64,000 bases of DNA from Micromonospora sp. ATCC 39149 (GTDB taxonomy: Bacteria > Actinomycetota > Actinomycetes > Mycobacteriales > Micromonosporaceae): assembly GCF_000158815.1 (NCBI RefSeq), contig NZ_GG657738.1, forward strand, positions 3,324,080 through 3,388,079, written 5' to 3'. Both the position numbers and the translations under genes were made by a program. The notes beneath the pieces were generated by a model that saw only the letters and a program-made list of their open reading frames with translations, ran no database searches and was not told the DNA's origin. Below, piece after piece: positions 10,401 through 18,289 of this stretch. The stretch's first letter is position 1. Each line of letters starts with the position of its first letter.

Positions 10401-12018
10401 TGCCGACGGTCACCCCGTCGACGGGGCAGTCCACCTCAGCGACCTGGAGCTTGTTCGGCTTACCCGGTTTCGAGTCGTAGTCCACGACCAGCTTCGCGTT
10501 GGCCGGCCGGAACTTCTTCCACCGTTCCAGGTCAGACTCGTACTGACCCTCGTCGTTGCAGGCGCAGAACCCCACGGTGAGGGTGCTCCAGTTACCCGTC
10601 GCGGCGGTCTGGACCTGGCTGGTGACCGTCGAGCCGGTGAAGTTCATGACCATGTCGTCCTGCGGCGAGTCCGAACAGCCACCGGCCTTGTTCGCGTGCC
10701 CGTCGGTGGCGTCGAGCCACTTCTTCAACGTCATCCCCGACCACGACGCCTTCATCGTGGCGTTGATCGCGGGCGTCAGGTACATGTGCGCGGGCGAGTC
10801 ACCACACGAGTACGAGTGGTACAGCTTCATCTGCACGTACGCCGACTCGATGTGCTTACCACCCAGCGCCACGGTGCCGTTGGTCATCGGGAACGTGAAG
10901 TAGGAGCGGAACTTCGCCCCCACACACGGCCCTTCCGGGCTGTAACCCACCCGCGCCATCGTGTAGTCGGTGTTGGTGCAACCGTTGCTGGTGGCATAAG
11001 CCCACTTCGACTCCGCCACCGACCACGCCGGGTCGATGAACAACGGAAACGTCACCTCGTCCGAGTCGAGCAACGCCGAATCGGGAATGAGCTCAAGATC
11101 TCCACCCGCTGTGACGTTGGTGATCACCTCACCCGTCAGCGCCGCATCACCCGCCGCCAGCGTCGAGGAGCGCGCGGCGGATGAGCGAAGGGTCGACCCG
11201 GCCGTGGAGTCCCACATGCGCGCCGGCTCGGTGCGAGCGACCACTGCCGCCCCGGCGCTGGCCTGGAGCGACCCGTCCGGCTGTGCCTCAAGGTCGACGT
11301 CACCGCTCACCGGCAGAGTGATCTTGCGAAGGGTCGGGTTGGCCGCTGCCTGAGCAGACTTCACGACCAACACGTGCGTGAATCCCGTGTGGGTGGCGTG
11401 GACCACGAGATCCACGTCCGGGAAGACCCCCGGGTAGGTGGCCCCATCGCCGGACAGGACCGGGGCGGGCAACGGGCCCGGCCAGGACATCTGCAGTGTC
11501 TTACCGGAGCGGCGCAGGGTTACCAGGGGGCCCGCTCCTCCCCCGGAGAAGGCCACATCCGCAACCGAGACCGCCGGCCTGACCAGGCCATCGCCGTCCG
11601 CCTGCAACGTCAGATCGACATCGGCCCACGAACCGTCTTCCTGACGCGCACGCTGCGGCACGACCGCCGACTCGAACGACAGCCGGCCATCCGGCTGCGC
11701 CACCACCTGCGTGTACTCGGAACGAGAGGATTCCACCGCGACCGGGATGTCACACGCCGCCGCCGAAGCAAGCGCCTCGGCCTCGGAAACCGCAGATCCG
11801 CTACACGACGGAGACGCCCCACGCGCCGGCGAGGCAGCGAAAACGGTCGGCGCCGCCACTGCCGCCGTCGACAGGAGCAACCACCCGACCGTCGAAGCCA
11901 CAAGCGCCCCGCGCCGAGACAGCAGGCCTACCTTCTCAGGGGAGCCCCTGCCGTGCCCATCGAGTCCGATGGGTGTCGAGTTGCCCATACCGTCCAGCAC
12001 AGGGCCTCCCCCCGACAC
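7465..12018 (-). CDS. Large secreted LamG / FG-GAP repeat protein
   Basis: About 1510-aa exported protein encoded directly upstream of, and in the same direction as, the RHS toxin, so probably a surface or delivery partner. Seen: an N-terminal hydrophobic segment after a basic stretch (GLLSRRGALVASTVGWLLL), and a long beta-rich region. Then come five FG-GAP/VCBS repeats at about 9200-9880, each with a calcium-loop-like core such as GDFNGDGKPDVLW or GDFSGDGKTDVLV. Two LamG jelly-roll domains follow at about 8330-8800 and 7500-7990, each ending in a variant of DVQVYN or DISVFQGAL. The start is uncertain: GTG at 12018, GTG at 12000 (after GGGGGGAGG) or ATG at 11988 are all in frame. LamG and FG-GAP domains usually bind glycans or adhesins; the ligand here is unknown. 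Confidence 0.85.
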   Translation of the reverse strand: MSGGGPVLDGMGNSTPIGLDGHGRGSPEKVGLLSRRGALVASTVGWLLLSTAAVAAPTVFAASPARGASPSCSGSAVSEAEALASAAACDIPVAVESSRSEYTQVVAQPDGRLSFESAVVPQRARQEDGSWADVDLTLQADGDGLVRPAVSVADVAFSGGGAGPLVTLRRSGKTLQMSWPGPLPAPVLSGDGATYPGVFPDVDLVVHATHTGFTHVLVVKSAQAAANPTLRKITLPVSGDVDLEAQPDGSLQASAGAAVVARTEPARMWDSTAGSTLRSSAARSSTLAAGDAALTGEVITNVTAGGDLELIPDSALLDSDEVTFPLFIDPAWSVAESKWAYATSNGCTNTDYTMARVGYSPEGPCVGAKFRSYFTFPMTNGTVALGGKHIESAYVQMKLYHSYSCGDSPAHMYLTPAINATMKASWSGMTLKKWLDATDGHANKAGGCSDSPQDDMVMNFTGSTVTSQVQTAATGNWSTLTVGFCACNDEGQYESDLERWKKFRPANAKLVVDYDSKPGKPNKLQVAEVDCPVDGVTVGTTTPKFSAVYPDGDTGQTLTGTYEWIEVPAAGMGAVTDTVPTRKTPPAPAPASANTRGTTAPVTVVTAKNYAFRVKTVDPAPYQIWSDGWSAWCQFSVDTSVPPPPDITPPTFTPPDTGPGPGEPLTVTISTTAADVAKFRYSFTGPPATLYGLRAYPGDGVGGFSATFSEAASAWYTDGTVLSPGDLSGDGEPDVVFRRQETASLYLVRGDGAGGFLGSPEFLEGSNWSTAQYLFSPGDFTGDGAPDLLYRDAATQNLWMRPGAVGGGLQTTSVQIGTGFSTANWIFSPGDFNGDGKPDVLWRKTDGTFYMIRGNGTGGWITGISENIGSGWGGAALFGRGDFSGDGKTDVLVRLNSTGEVRLHRGNGTGGWLDTVGVTKGTIPPGGGVFTPGDFTGDGKPDILAAVAAAPSFGEVPAVTSPTDPTVKTAQVTVLAYKYGKNIFWARSIDAVGNLGNTSSKEVEVAEPSRPVARWSMETYPGHDQTAALADNQPLLGDTDAAGPLANDTPLTTSNVSWDNDARLIGGQTAAMTGTGKQAQTTGPVVDTTKSFSVAAWVRVTDTGTTCCRTIVSQDGAVTNGFNLYYVPNPKQWGFSMYNADGTSTQGNFVFAPAVANTWTHLSAVYDDEQKQMRLYVNGTLAGTTSHDSTWNATGALHVGYAKWGAGQSNTGPGQIADVQVYNRVLVNHDFTGQLASDPDSGGVDEPGILAPTEVGRWDFEWGAHPCYITDQADTCDAQDSTPFARYLALSRGSGIARGNRGNGLQLDNRYFPEEGENSEVTQEAGRSAVITGVTTDEDGIDYNVWANTPVLRTDQSFTVSTWARVDRTDITQTVIAQDGASHSGFLLQYVPGATADTGTWKFSMPANAGATNAADTTSVTAAAPDPGTSWHHLVGVLDAQKRELRLYLDGTLVSTATMKTAWSPWQAAGPLTVGRSIANGTTTGWLHGGVDDISVFQGALAPAQINALYQTQVVES

Positions 12019-12536
12019 CCATGGCGATCAATTGATGTGGGACTGTAGTCGAAATCGCACTCGGCAGCCACAACATGACTTTGCGTAACAACGCCTGACT
12101 GGGCGAGGCAGTCACACAGTCCGACAGGCGACTGCCACCTCCGAACCGCTTCGACCTGCCTCGATCACATGGAGCGACTCAGTACGCCCCACAGCGAGGA
12201 GGCACCCTCATCACGCAGAGCAAGCGTCGTAGCGAAACCCTTGACCTGGATGTGATCAACACAACAGCAGAGAGAGATGACTCGGCTTCCCCGGCCAGGG
12301 CGCGCGGACGTTTCGGGCGCCTCGCTTTCGCCTCCGCCACTCACGCACGAAACCGGCCAACGTGAGACAGGCCGCCCAGGGTCGCGGGCCGCCGAGCCGC
12401 CGTCGACCGTTAACTCTCCCCCGGCGGGCGGGCCGATGGTCGGAAGACACAGCAGGCGAGCATCAGCTGGCGAATCCGCGTCAGCAAAAAGACGACATCG
12501 ATGAAAGAGGGTGAGTCCACGAGAAGGGATGCCAGC
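12019..12536. other. Intergenic gap between LamG gene and integrase
   Basis: No convincing gene on either strand. It must hold the promoter of the minus-strand LamG/RHS operon and that of the plus-strand integrase. I see no excisionase-like small ORF, which is often found next to integrases of this type. Confidence 0.5.
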
Positions 12537-13946
12537 ATGACATCAGGTGTGATCTTGAAGAGGTGCGGATGCCGGGACGACGGCGGTCGGCGGTTGGAGC
12601 AGCGCTGCCCGAGCCTGGGCGACCGGCAGCACGGCACCTGGTACTTCCACTGCTCCGCTCGCAACGTTCTCGGCCAATCCGAGCGCGTCCGCCGAGGTGG
12701 CTACCCATCGCAGGTGGCGGCGCGCAAAGCGCGGGACGAGTGGCTGGCCGCGACCGAGGCGCAGCGCACCGCCAGCGGATGGACCGTCGAGCGGTGGCTA
12801 CGCCATTGGCTCGACCAGCACACCCGGATCCGGCCGACCACCCGGCTGCACTACACCCGCGACGTCGAACGCGTCCTGATCCCCCACCTCGGTCAGTACC
12901 GCCTCGCCGACCTCGACGCCCGACTGCTGCGCACCGTCTTCGACCGGATCGCCCAGACCACCAACACCAAAGGGCTGCCCCAATCCGCCTCCGCGATGCA
13001 GCACCTGCGCACCACCCTGCGCGCCGCGCTCAACCTCGCCGTCAGACAAGGCATCATCGAGGGCAACCCGGCCCGTCACATCACCGTCGCCGGCTACCGC
13101 AAACCCCACGCGCAAGTCTGGACCGACGACCGCATCAACGCCTGGCATGCCTCCGGCGAGCACCCCTCAGTCGCGGTGTGGACCGCCGAACAACTCGGCA
13201 CGTTCCTCGACGCCGTAGCCGACGACCCCCTGTTCGCGTTCTGGTGGCTCACCGCACTGCGCGGCCTGCGCCGCGGCGAGATGTGCGGGCTGCGCTGGAC
13301 CGAGATCGACCTCAACCACGGTGTGCTCTACGTCGAACGCAACCGCACCACCGCCGGCTACCAGGTCATCGAAGGCGACCCGAAAACCCCCGCCGGACGC
13401 CGCCCAGTCGCCCTCGACAAACGCACCCTCCACGTCCTGCGCGAACACCGAAAGCGCCAACAAGAGCAGCGGACACGCCGCGAGACCACCGGAAAGACCT
13501 GGATCGACTCCGGCTACGTATTCGTCCGCAAAGACGGCAGCCCTCTCCATCCTGGCTACGCCAGCGGCCGGTTCCGACTCCTGATCAAGCGGACCGGCGT
13601 CCCCCCGGTCCGACTGCACGACCTACGCCATGGGGCCGCATCCCTCGCCCACGAAGCCGGCGCCGACCTCAAGACCCTGCAGGACATGCTCGGTCACTCC
13701 AGCATTCTGGTCACCGCCGACACCTATACCAGCGTCCTGCCCCTGACCCACCGACGCAGCGCCGACGCCACCGCCCACCTCGTCCTCGCCGCCGCCCATC
13801 GCACCCGCGCCACAATCCGCGAGGCGAGCCTCCGCAACCGGCCCAAACTCCGGTCAGCGACCGATACCTCCACCCGAAAGGCAGCAGCGAAGAGGAGAAA
13901 GCCTCAGATCAGAAAGTCGCGACCCTCGCATCGTCACGGAAAGTGA
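12537..13946 (+). CDS. Tyrosine-family site-specific integrase
   Basis: 469-aa phage/ICE-type tyrosine recombinase, which would integrate or excise a mobile element at an att site. Seen: an N-terminal Cys-rich arm-binding-like region (LKRCGCRDDGGRR), a SAM-like core-binding domain (about residues 75-165), and a full catalytic set: Arg in RGLRRGEMCGLRW, the beta-hairpin Lys in GDPKTPAGRRP, HDLRHG (HxxR), His in LGHSS, and the nucleophile Tyr in TADTYTSVL. ATG at 12537 is chosen because AAGGGA lies eight bases upstream and homologues start near this point; ATG at 12501 is an alternative. It reads toward tRNA-Arg(ACG), whose 3' end is about 100 bp away, the usual layout of a tRNA-targeting element. 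No excisionase or replication gene is seen beside it. Confidence 0.93.
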   Translation: MTSGVILKRCGCRDDGGRRLEQRCPSLGDRQHGTWYFHCSARNVLGQSERVRRGGYPSQVAARKARDEWLAATEAQRTASGWTVERWLRHWLDQHTRIRPTTRLHYTRDVERVLIPHLGQYRLADLDARLLRTVFDRIAQTTNTKGLPQSASAMQHLRTTLRAALNLAVRQGIIEGNPARHITVAGYRKPHAQVWTDDRINAWHASGEHPSVAVWTAEQLGTFLDAVADDPLFAFWWLTALRGLRRGEMCGLRWTEIDLNHGVLYVERNRTTAGYQVIEGDPKTPAGRRPVALDKRTLHVLREHRKRQQEQRTRRETTGKTWIDSGYVFVRKDGSPLHPGYASGRFRLLIKRTGVPPVRLHDLRHGAASLAHEAGADLKTLQDMLGHSSILVTADTYTSVLPLTHRRSADATAHLVLAAAHRTRATIREASLRNRPKLRSATDTSTRKAAAKRRKPQIRKSRPSHRHGK

Positions 13947-14001
13947 CGACACCCGGGTGGCGCCCACGTAACACCCAGCGTCCACACTAGCCATACACGA
14001 C

Positions 14002-14038
14002 AACGGGCCTGACCGCGTTTCCGCAGGTCAGGCCCGTT
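14002..14038. terminator. Bidirectional hairpin between integrase and tRNA-Arg
   Basis: Perfect 13-bp inverted repeat (AACGGGCCTGACC and its complement) with an 11-nt loop, between the convergent integrase and tRNA-Arg genes. No long T-tract, as is common in actinobacteria. Confidence 0.8.
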
Positions 14039-14047
14039 ACGATCTTG

Positions 14048-14120
14048 TGCGCCCGAAGGGACTCGAACCCCTAACCTTCTGATCCGTAGTCAGATGCTCT
14101 ATCCGTTGAGCTACGGGCGC
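14048..14120 (-). tRNA. tRNA-Arg (anticodon ACG)
   Basis: 73-nt cloverleaf. The 7-bp acceptor stem GCGCCCG/CGGGCGC has discriminator A, the anticodon stem TCTGA/TCAGA encloses the loop CTACGGA (anticodon ACG), and the T arm holds GGTTCGAATCC-type sequence. CCA is not encoded. Its 3' end faces the integrase gene and is the likely attachment site. Confidence 0.97.
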
Positions 14121-14155
14121 TTGCTGCTCGGCCAGTCTACACACCGGCTTTCGCG

Positions 14156-14246
14156 CGGAGACTCCGGGATTCGAACCCGGGAGGGGCTTTAAGACCCCAA
14201 CCGCATTAGCAGTGCGGCGCCATAGACCAGACTAGGCGAAGTCTCC
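14156..14246 (-). tRNA. tRNA-Ser (anticodon GCT)
   Basis: 91-nt class II tRNA with a long variable arm. Acceptor GGAGACT/AGTCTCC with discriminator G, anticodon stem CCGCA/TGCGG around loop CTGCTAA (anticodon GCT). It lies 35 bp upstream of tRNA-Arg on the same strand, so the two are probably co-transcribed. Confidence 0.97.
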
Positions 14247-14424
14247 CAGGTGGCCCGTAGACCACCGCGCCCGAGGATACAGGTCCGCACCCTTTCGGGG
14301 CAAAGCGACTATCGCAACGCGGCTGGCCGGGCAGGGAGGACCGCCAGGTATGGTGCGGACGGGCGCGTCCCACCCAGGTATTTCCCCCTGTGCGGCATGA
14401 GGATCAGGGCTAGGCTCCATCGAC

Positions 14425-16086
14425 ATGGAGGAGCAGTCCCCGAGCGACCCGTCCCACCGACAGCCTGGTGAGAACGCGCGGCGGCGCCGTTCCCCGAGGG
14501 CGACCTTCACGCCGCCGGTCGATCCTGATCCCGCACCGGCCCAAGCCGAGGATCCCGCCCCGGAAGCCGCGCGGCCCCGGCCGCGCCGAGGCGGGGTGGC
14601 TCCCACTGTGATCTTCCAGCCGCCCGAACCCGACCAACCGGCATCGTCGCCGCCGGGTTCCAAGCCGGTCCCGGCCCAGGCGGCCCTGATCCACTCTGCC
14701 GCGTCGGAGCCGCGCGAGCCGTTCAGGGGTACGGCTCGGCGACGTGATCAGGCACACCTTGGCACCGAGGAGGCGCCGGCCGGGCCCGCCGAGGCGAAAG
14801 CGGCCAGGCCGGCCGCCGCTGGGAGCGTCCCCGCCGGGGCACCCGAGCCCGGCACCGCCGCCGAGACATTCGATCCGAGCGTCGCCGCTGAGGAGAAGAC
14901 TCCTGATACGCCTGAGACTGACGGTACCGCCGTCAGGCGGGCACCCCGGGCACGGGCGCCCCGGAAGGCCCCCGCCCGCAAGGCGGCGCCGGTCGAGCAG
15001 GCAGCGCAGACCGCCCCGGCCACCGAACCCGTAGAGCTGACGGAGCCCGACAAGGCAAGCAAGACCGACAAGGCCGTCAAGGCCGTCGAAACCGCCAGGG
15101 CCATGCCGGCCAGGAAGACCGCCACGCCGGCCAGGAAGACCGCCACGCCGGCCAGGAAGACCGCCACGCCGAGGAAGGCCTCCCCGAGGAAGGGCGAGCC
15201 GCAGCGAACCACGCCGGGAAAGGAAGAACCGGAGGGAGCCACCGCCACCCCGCCCGGGCCTATGCCCGCGCCGCAGGCGACCGGGCCGGCCCCGGGCCCG
15301 GCGGCGGACGCCGGAGCAGGCGGACGGATGCCGGGGGCGGCGTCGGCGCGTACCTCCGATGGGGGCCTGCGGGCGACGGCCGTGCGGGTGCTCGACCAGC
15401 CGGGCTTCGCTCCAGAGCTGCTCGCCCTCGCCGCCGTGCGGACGCTCGGGCCGCGCGCCCGCGACTGGGTCTCCTGGCATCGCGCCGCCTACCCCGACGC
15501 GGTGCCCGACGGGTTGGCGCGGCTCGCGACCCGGCGGTTCGTCCGCCTGGCCGGGACGGGTGGGGCCGCCGCCGCGCTGGCGGGACTCTTCGCGCCGGTC
15601 GCGGAGCTGGCGGTGGTGCTGTGGACGCAGGCCAACCTGGTGTTGCACCTGGCGGCGGCCTACGGGCGGGACCCGGCCGACCCGGACCGGGCGGTGGAGC
15701 TGCTGGTGTTGACCCGGGTGCACCCGGATGCCCAGAGCGCCCGAGCGGCGCTGGCCGCAGCGGAGCGGAGGGCGACGGCGGACCCGGCGGAGGGGGCGGA
15801 GGGGGCGACGGCGGAGACAACGGAAGGGGCGACCGGGACCTGGGGAGCGACCGAGCCGGCCGAGGTGCCGTGGTCCCGGGTCGCGGAGGGGGCCTGGCGG
15901 TTGGCCGCGCCGCTGACCGCGCAGGCCGGCGGGTGGCTGGGGCTGCGGGTGGCGTCCCGGCTGCTGCCGGGGGCGGCGGCGCTGGCCGCCGCGGCGGGCG
16001 ACTCGGCCGCCGCCGAACGGCTGGCGGCCCGGGCGGTCGCCGCCTACCGCCCGGCCCTGACCTCGGCCCCGGTCAGAGCCAGCTGA
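14425..16086 (+). CDS. Hypothetical protein with Ala/Pro/Lys-Arg-rich N-half and hydrophobic C-domain
   Basis: 553 aa, function unknown. The first 310 or so residues are low-complexity, rich in Ala, Pro, Lys and Arg, including three exact PARKTAT repeats (15105-15167) that resemble histone-H1-like tails. The C-terminal half is ordered: a helical region with RDWVSWHRAAYP, a hydrophobic stretch (GTGGAAAALAGLFAPVAELAVVLW) and HLAAAYGRDPADPDRAVELLVL. The latter recalls EcsC-type membrane-associated proteins, but I am not sure. No clear ribosome site precedes the ATG; TAGGCT nine bases before it could be the -10 of a leaderless transcript. The downstream CPBP gene is convergent and overlaps its end by 14 bp. 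Confidence 0.75.
   Translation: MEEQSPSDPSHRQPGENARRRRSPRATFTPPVDPDPAPAQAEDPAPEAARPRPRRGGVAPTVIFQPPEPDQPASSPPGSKPVPAQAALIHSAASEPREPFRGTARRRDQAHLGTEEAPAGPAEAKAARPAAAGSVPAGAPEPGTAAETFDPSVAAEEKTPDTPETDGTAVRRAPRARAPRKAPARKAAPVEQAAQTAPATEPVELTEPDKASKTDKAVKAVETARAMPARKTATPARKTATPARKTATPRKASPRKGEPQRTTPGKEEPEGATATPPGPMPAPQATGPAPGPAADAGAGGRMPGAASARTSDGGLRATAVRVLDQPGFAPELLALAAVRTLGPRARDWVSWHRAAYPDAVPDGLARLATRRFVRLAGTGGAAAALAGLFAPVAELAVVLWTQANLVLHLAAAYGRDPADPDRAVELLVLTRVHPDAQSARAALAAAERRATADPAEGAEGATAETTEGATGTWGATEPAEVPWSRVAEGAWRLAAPLTAQAGGWLGLRVASRLLPGAAALAAAAGDSAAAERLAARAVAAYRPALTSAPVRAS
15105..15167 (+). repeat. Three tandem 21-bp repeats encoding PARKTAT
   Basis: Unit GCCGGCCAGGAAGACCGCCAC is repeated three times without a mismatch, in frame inside the 14425-16086 gene. 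A near copy follows (PRKASPRK). Confidence 0.9.
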
Positions 16087-16846
16087 ACCAGGACTTCGGC
16101 AGGAGCGCGTAACCGACGAAGGCGACCACGTCGAGCAGGGTGTGCGCGACGATCAGCGGCATCACCCGCTTGGTGCGAAGGTAGAAAAGGCCGAACACGA
16201 CGCCCATCACGGCGTTGCCGACGAACGCGCCGAAACCCTGGTAGAGGTGGTAGGAGCCGCGCAGTACGGCGCTCGCCGCGAGCACCGCGCCGAGCCGCCA
16301 CTGGAGCTGGCGGAGCCGGGTGACCAGGTAGCCGACGACGATCACCTCCTCCAGCACGGCGTTCTGCGCCGCGGCGAGGATCAACACCGGAACGGCCCAC
16401 CAGACCTCCGGTAGGCCGGCGGGGACGAGGGTGGCGTTGACGCCGAGCTGGGCGGCGGCCCAGAACAGGGCGAGGCCGGGCAGGCCGATGAGCGCCGCGA
16501 GGCCGGCACCCCGGGCCAGGTCGGCGCCGGGCCGGCGCAGGTCCACCCCGAGGGTACGGACGGGATCGCCGGGGTCGCGCGCCAGCAGGTGTACGGCGAG
16601 CAGCACCGGCAGCAGCGCGAAGACGATGCCGAGTAGCTGGTACGTCAGGTCGAGCCAGGGCCGGGCCGACTGGGAGGTGTTCAGCGCGGCGGTCTGCTTC
16701 GACAGCGGTCCGTCGGCGGTCAGCTTCGCGATGATCGACACGAGTGCGTAGACGGCCGACTGCCCGAGCGACAGCCCGAGCACCAGCAGCGTCTCCGTGC
16801 CGAGGACCCGGCGGGACACCGGGCGGGTGAGCTCCTCAACGGTCAC
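16073..16846 (-). CDS. CPBP-family intramembrane glutamic protease
   Basis: 257-aa polytopic membrane protein of the CPBP (CAAX protease / Abi) family, which cleaves substrates within the membrane; the substrate is unknown. Seen: about seven to eight hydrophobic segments and the three family motifs in order, EEVIVVGYLVTRL (paired Glu), GSYHLYQGFGAF (His) and MPLIVAHTLLDVV (His). The GTG at 16846 (VTVEELTRP) is chosen; ATG at 16948 would add a non-conserved tail and cross the palindrome at 16906-16926. It is divergent from the flavohemoprotein gene. Confidence 0.88.
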   Translation of the reverse strand: MTVEELTRPVSRRVLGTETLLVLGLSLGQSAVYALVSIIAKLTADGPLSKQTAALNTSQSARPWLDLTYQLLGIVFALLPVLLAVHLLARDPGDPVRTLGVDLRRPGADLARGAGLAALIGLPGLALFWAAAQLGVNATLVPAGLPEVWWAVPVLILAAAQNAVLEEVIVVGYLVTRLRQLQWRLGAVLAASAVLRGSYHLYQGFGAFVGNAVMGVVFGLFYLRTKRVMPLIVAHTLLDVVAFVGYALLPKSWFSWL

Positions 16847-16905
16847 CGCACCACTGTGCCCGACCGACGCGCGGTGCGGACACGGCCGACGAGCCGGTAT
16901 GAGCT

Positions 16906-16926
16906 GATCGCACATTCTGTGCGATC
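16906..16926. promoter_or_regulatory. Perfect 9-3-9 palindrome between CPBP and flavohemoprotein genes
   Basis: GATCGCACA-TTC-TGTGCGATC. It lies in the 160-bp divergent promoter region, 80 bp before the flavohemoprotein start. A dimeric repressor site is likely; the regulator is unknown. Confidence 0.6.
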
Positions 16927-17006
16927 GACAGGCACGCTCCGTGGACATTCTATGGGTGCCCGATCCGCCGTCAGCCCGATCCGCCGCCAGGAGGAGGAGC
17001 GCCCCC

Positions 17007-18125
17007 GTGGACCATGTCGCGCGGTTGCTGAAGGAGAGCTGGACCCTGGTCGAGGAGGACCGGGACCGGCTGAGCGGTCACTTCTACGCCCGGCTCTTCC
17101 TCCTCGACCCCGCGCTGCGTCAGCTCTTCCCGGTCGAGATGGCCGGCCAGGGTGACCGCGTCCTGGACGCGATCGTCACGGCCACCCAGGTGGTGGACGA
17201 TCCGGAGAGCTTCGACGAATACCTGCGCTCCCTCGGCCGGGACCACCGGAAGTACCACGTCGACGCGGCGCACTACGAGACGATGGGCGTCGCGCTGCTG
17301 GACGCGCTGCGTAGCACTGCCGGCGACGGCTGGAACCTGGAGTACGACCAGGCGTGGCGGGACGCGTACGGGGCCATCTCGGCAAGGATGCTGGCCGGGG
17401 CGGCGGCGGACGACAACCCGCCGTTCTGGCACGCGGAGGTGTTGACCCACGAGCGGCACGGGCGGGACACCGCCGTGCTGACCGTGCGCGCCCTCCAGCA
17501 CCCGCTGCGGTGGCAGGCCGGGCAGTACGTCAGCGTCGAGGTGCCCCGCCACCTGCCCCGGGTGTGGCGGACGTACTCGGTGGCGAACGCGCCGAACGAC
17601 GACAACGTGCTGGAGTTCCACGTTCGTACGCCGCGGGGGGCGGGCTGGGTCTCCGGGGCTCTGGTCCGCCGCACGAAACCGGGTGACCTCCTTCGCGTCG
17701 CCGCGCCGATGGGCTCGATGGTCCTGGACCGTTCCTCCGAGCGGGACGTGCTCTGCGTCGCCGGCGGGGTGGGGCTGGCCCCGGTCAAGGCGTTGGTGGA
17801 AGAGCTGACCGGCTGGAACCGGACCCGCTGGGTGCACGTCTTCTACGGGGCCCGACACGCCGCCGACCTGTACGGGCTGGCCCAGCTCCGCGAGTTGGTG
17901 GAGGCCCACCCCTGGCTCTCGGTGACGGCGGCGTGCTGCGACGACCCGGACTTCGACGGCGAACGGGGCGACATCTCCGAGGTGATCACCCGCTACGGCC
18001 CGTGGACCACCCACGACTGCTACGTCTCGGGCTCGGCCCGAATGGTCCGGTCGACCCTGCGGGCCCTCGCCGAGGACGAGGTCCCGCCGCCGAACATCCG
18101 GTACGACACCTTCGGCGAGCTCTAG
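17007..18125 (+). CDS. Flavohemoprotein-type globin / FAD-NAD(P) oxidoreductase
   Basis: 372-aa cytoplasmic protein with the fold order of flavohemoglobin: an N-terminal globin (about residues 1-135; proximal His in DHRKYHVDAAHY), an FAD-binding domain (WRTYSVAN) and a C-terminal NAD(P)-binding domain (CVAGGVGLAPVKAL, then YVSGSARMV). Enzymes of this type reduce O2 at the heme or turn nitric oxide into nitrate. The GTG at 17007 has AGGAGGAGG nine bases upstream and is preferred over GTG at 16941. It is divergent from the CPBP gene; the shared region holds a perfect palindrome that may control it, for example in response to NO or redox stress (inference). Confidence 0.9.
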   Translation: MDHVARLLKESWTLVEEDRDRLSGHFYARLFLLDPALRQLFPVEMAGQGDRVLDAIVTATQVVDDPESFDEYLRSLGRDHRKYHVDAAHYETMGVALLDALRSTAGDGWNLEYDQAWRDAYGAISARMLAGAAADDNPPFWHAEVLTHERHGRDTAVLTVRALQHPLRWQAGQYVSVEVPRHLPRVWRTYSVANAPNDDNVLEFHVRTPRGAGWVSGALVRRTKPGDLLRVAAPMGSMVLDRSSERDVLCVAGGVGLAPVKALVEELTGWNRTRWVHVFYGARHAADLYGLAQLRELVEAHPWLSVTAACCDDPDFDGERGDISEVITRYGPWTTHDCYVSGSARMVRSTLRALAEDEVPPPNIRYDTFGEL

Positions 18126-18233
18126 ACCGACCGGCACCGAGCGCCTCCCCGGCCGCGCCGTCCGGTTAGTCGTCCGGTTAGTTGTCCGGCCGCGTCGTCC
18201 GGGCAGTCGCGAAGGCTTTCCTCCCCCCGAAAA

Positions 18234-18279
18234 GGACCGGGTCGCGTGCCCCCGCCCCCTGGGGCACGCGACCCGGTCC
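18234..18279. terminator. Strong convergent hairpin terminator
   Basis: Perfect 19-bp stem (GGACCGGGTCGCGTGCCCC and its complement) with an 8-nt loop, between the convergent flavohemoprotein and HTH-deformylase genes. Confidence 0.88.
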
Positions 18280-18289
18280 ACCTCTGCGC

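Noticed and set aside
12256-12450. Small minus-strand ORF upstream of the integrase as excisionase
   Set aside because: No helix-turn-helix pattern and wrong orientation for a typical excisionase.
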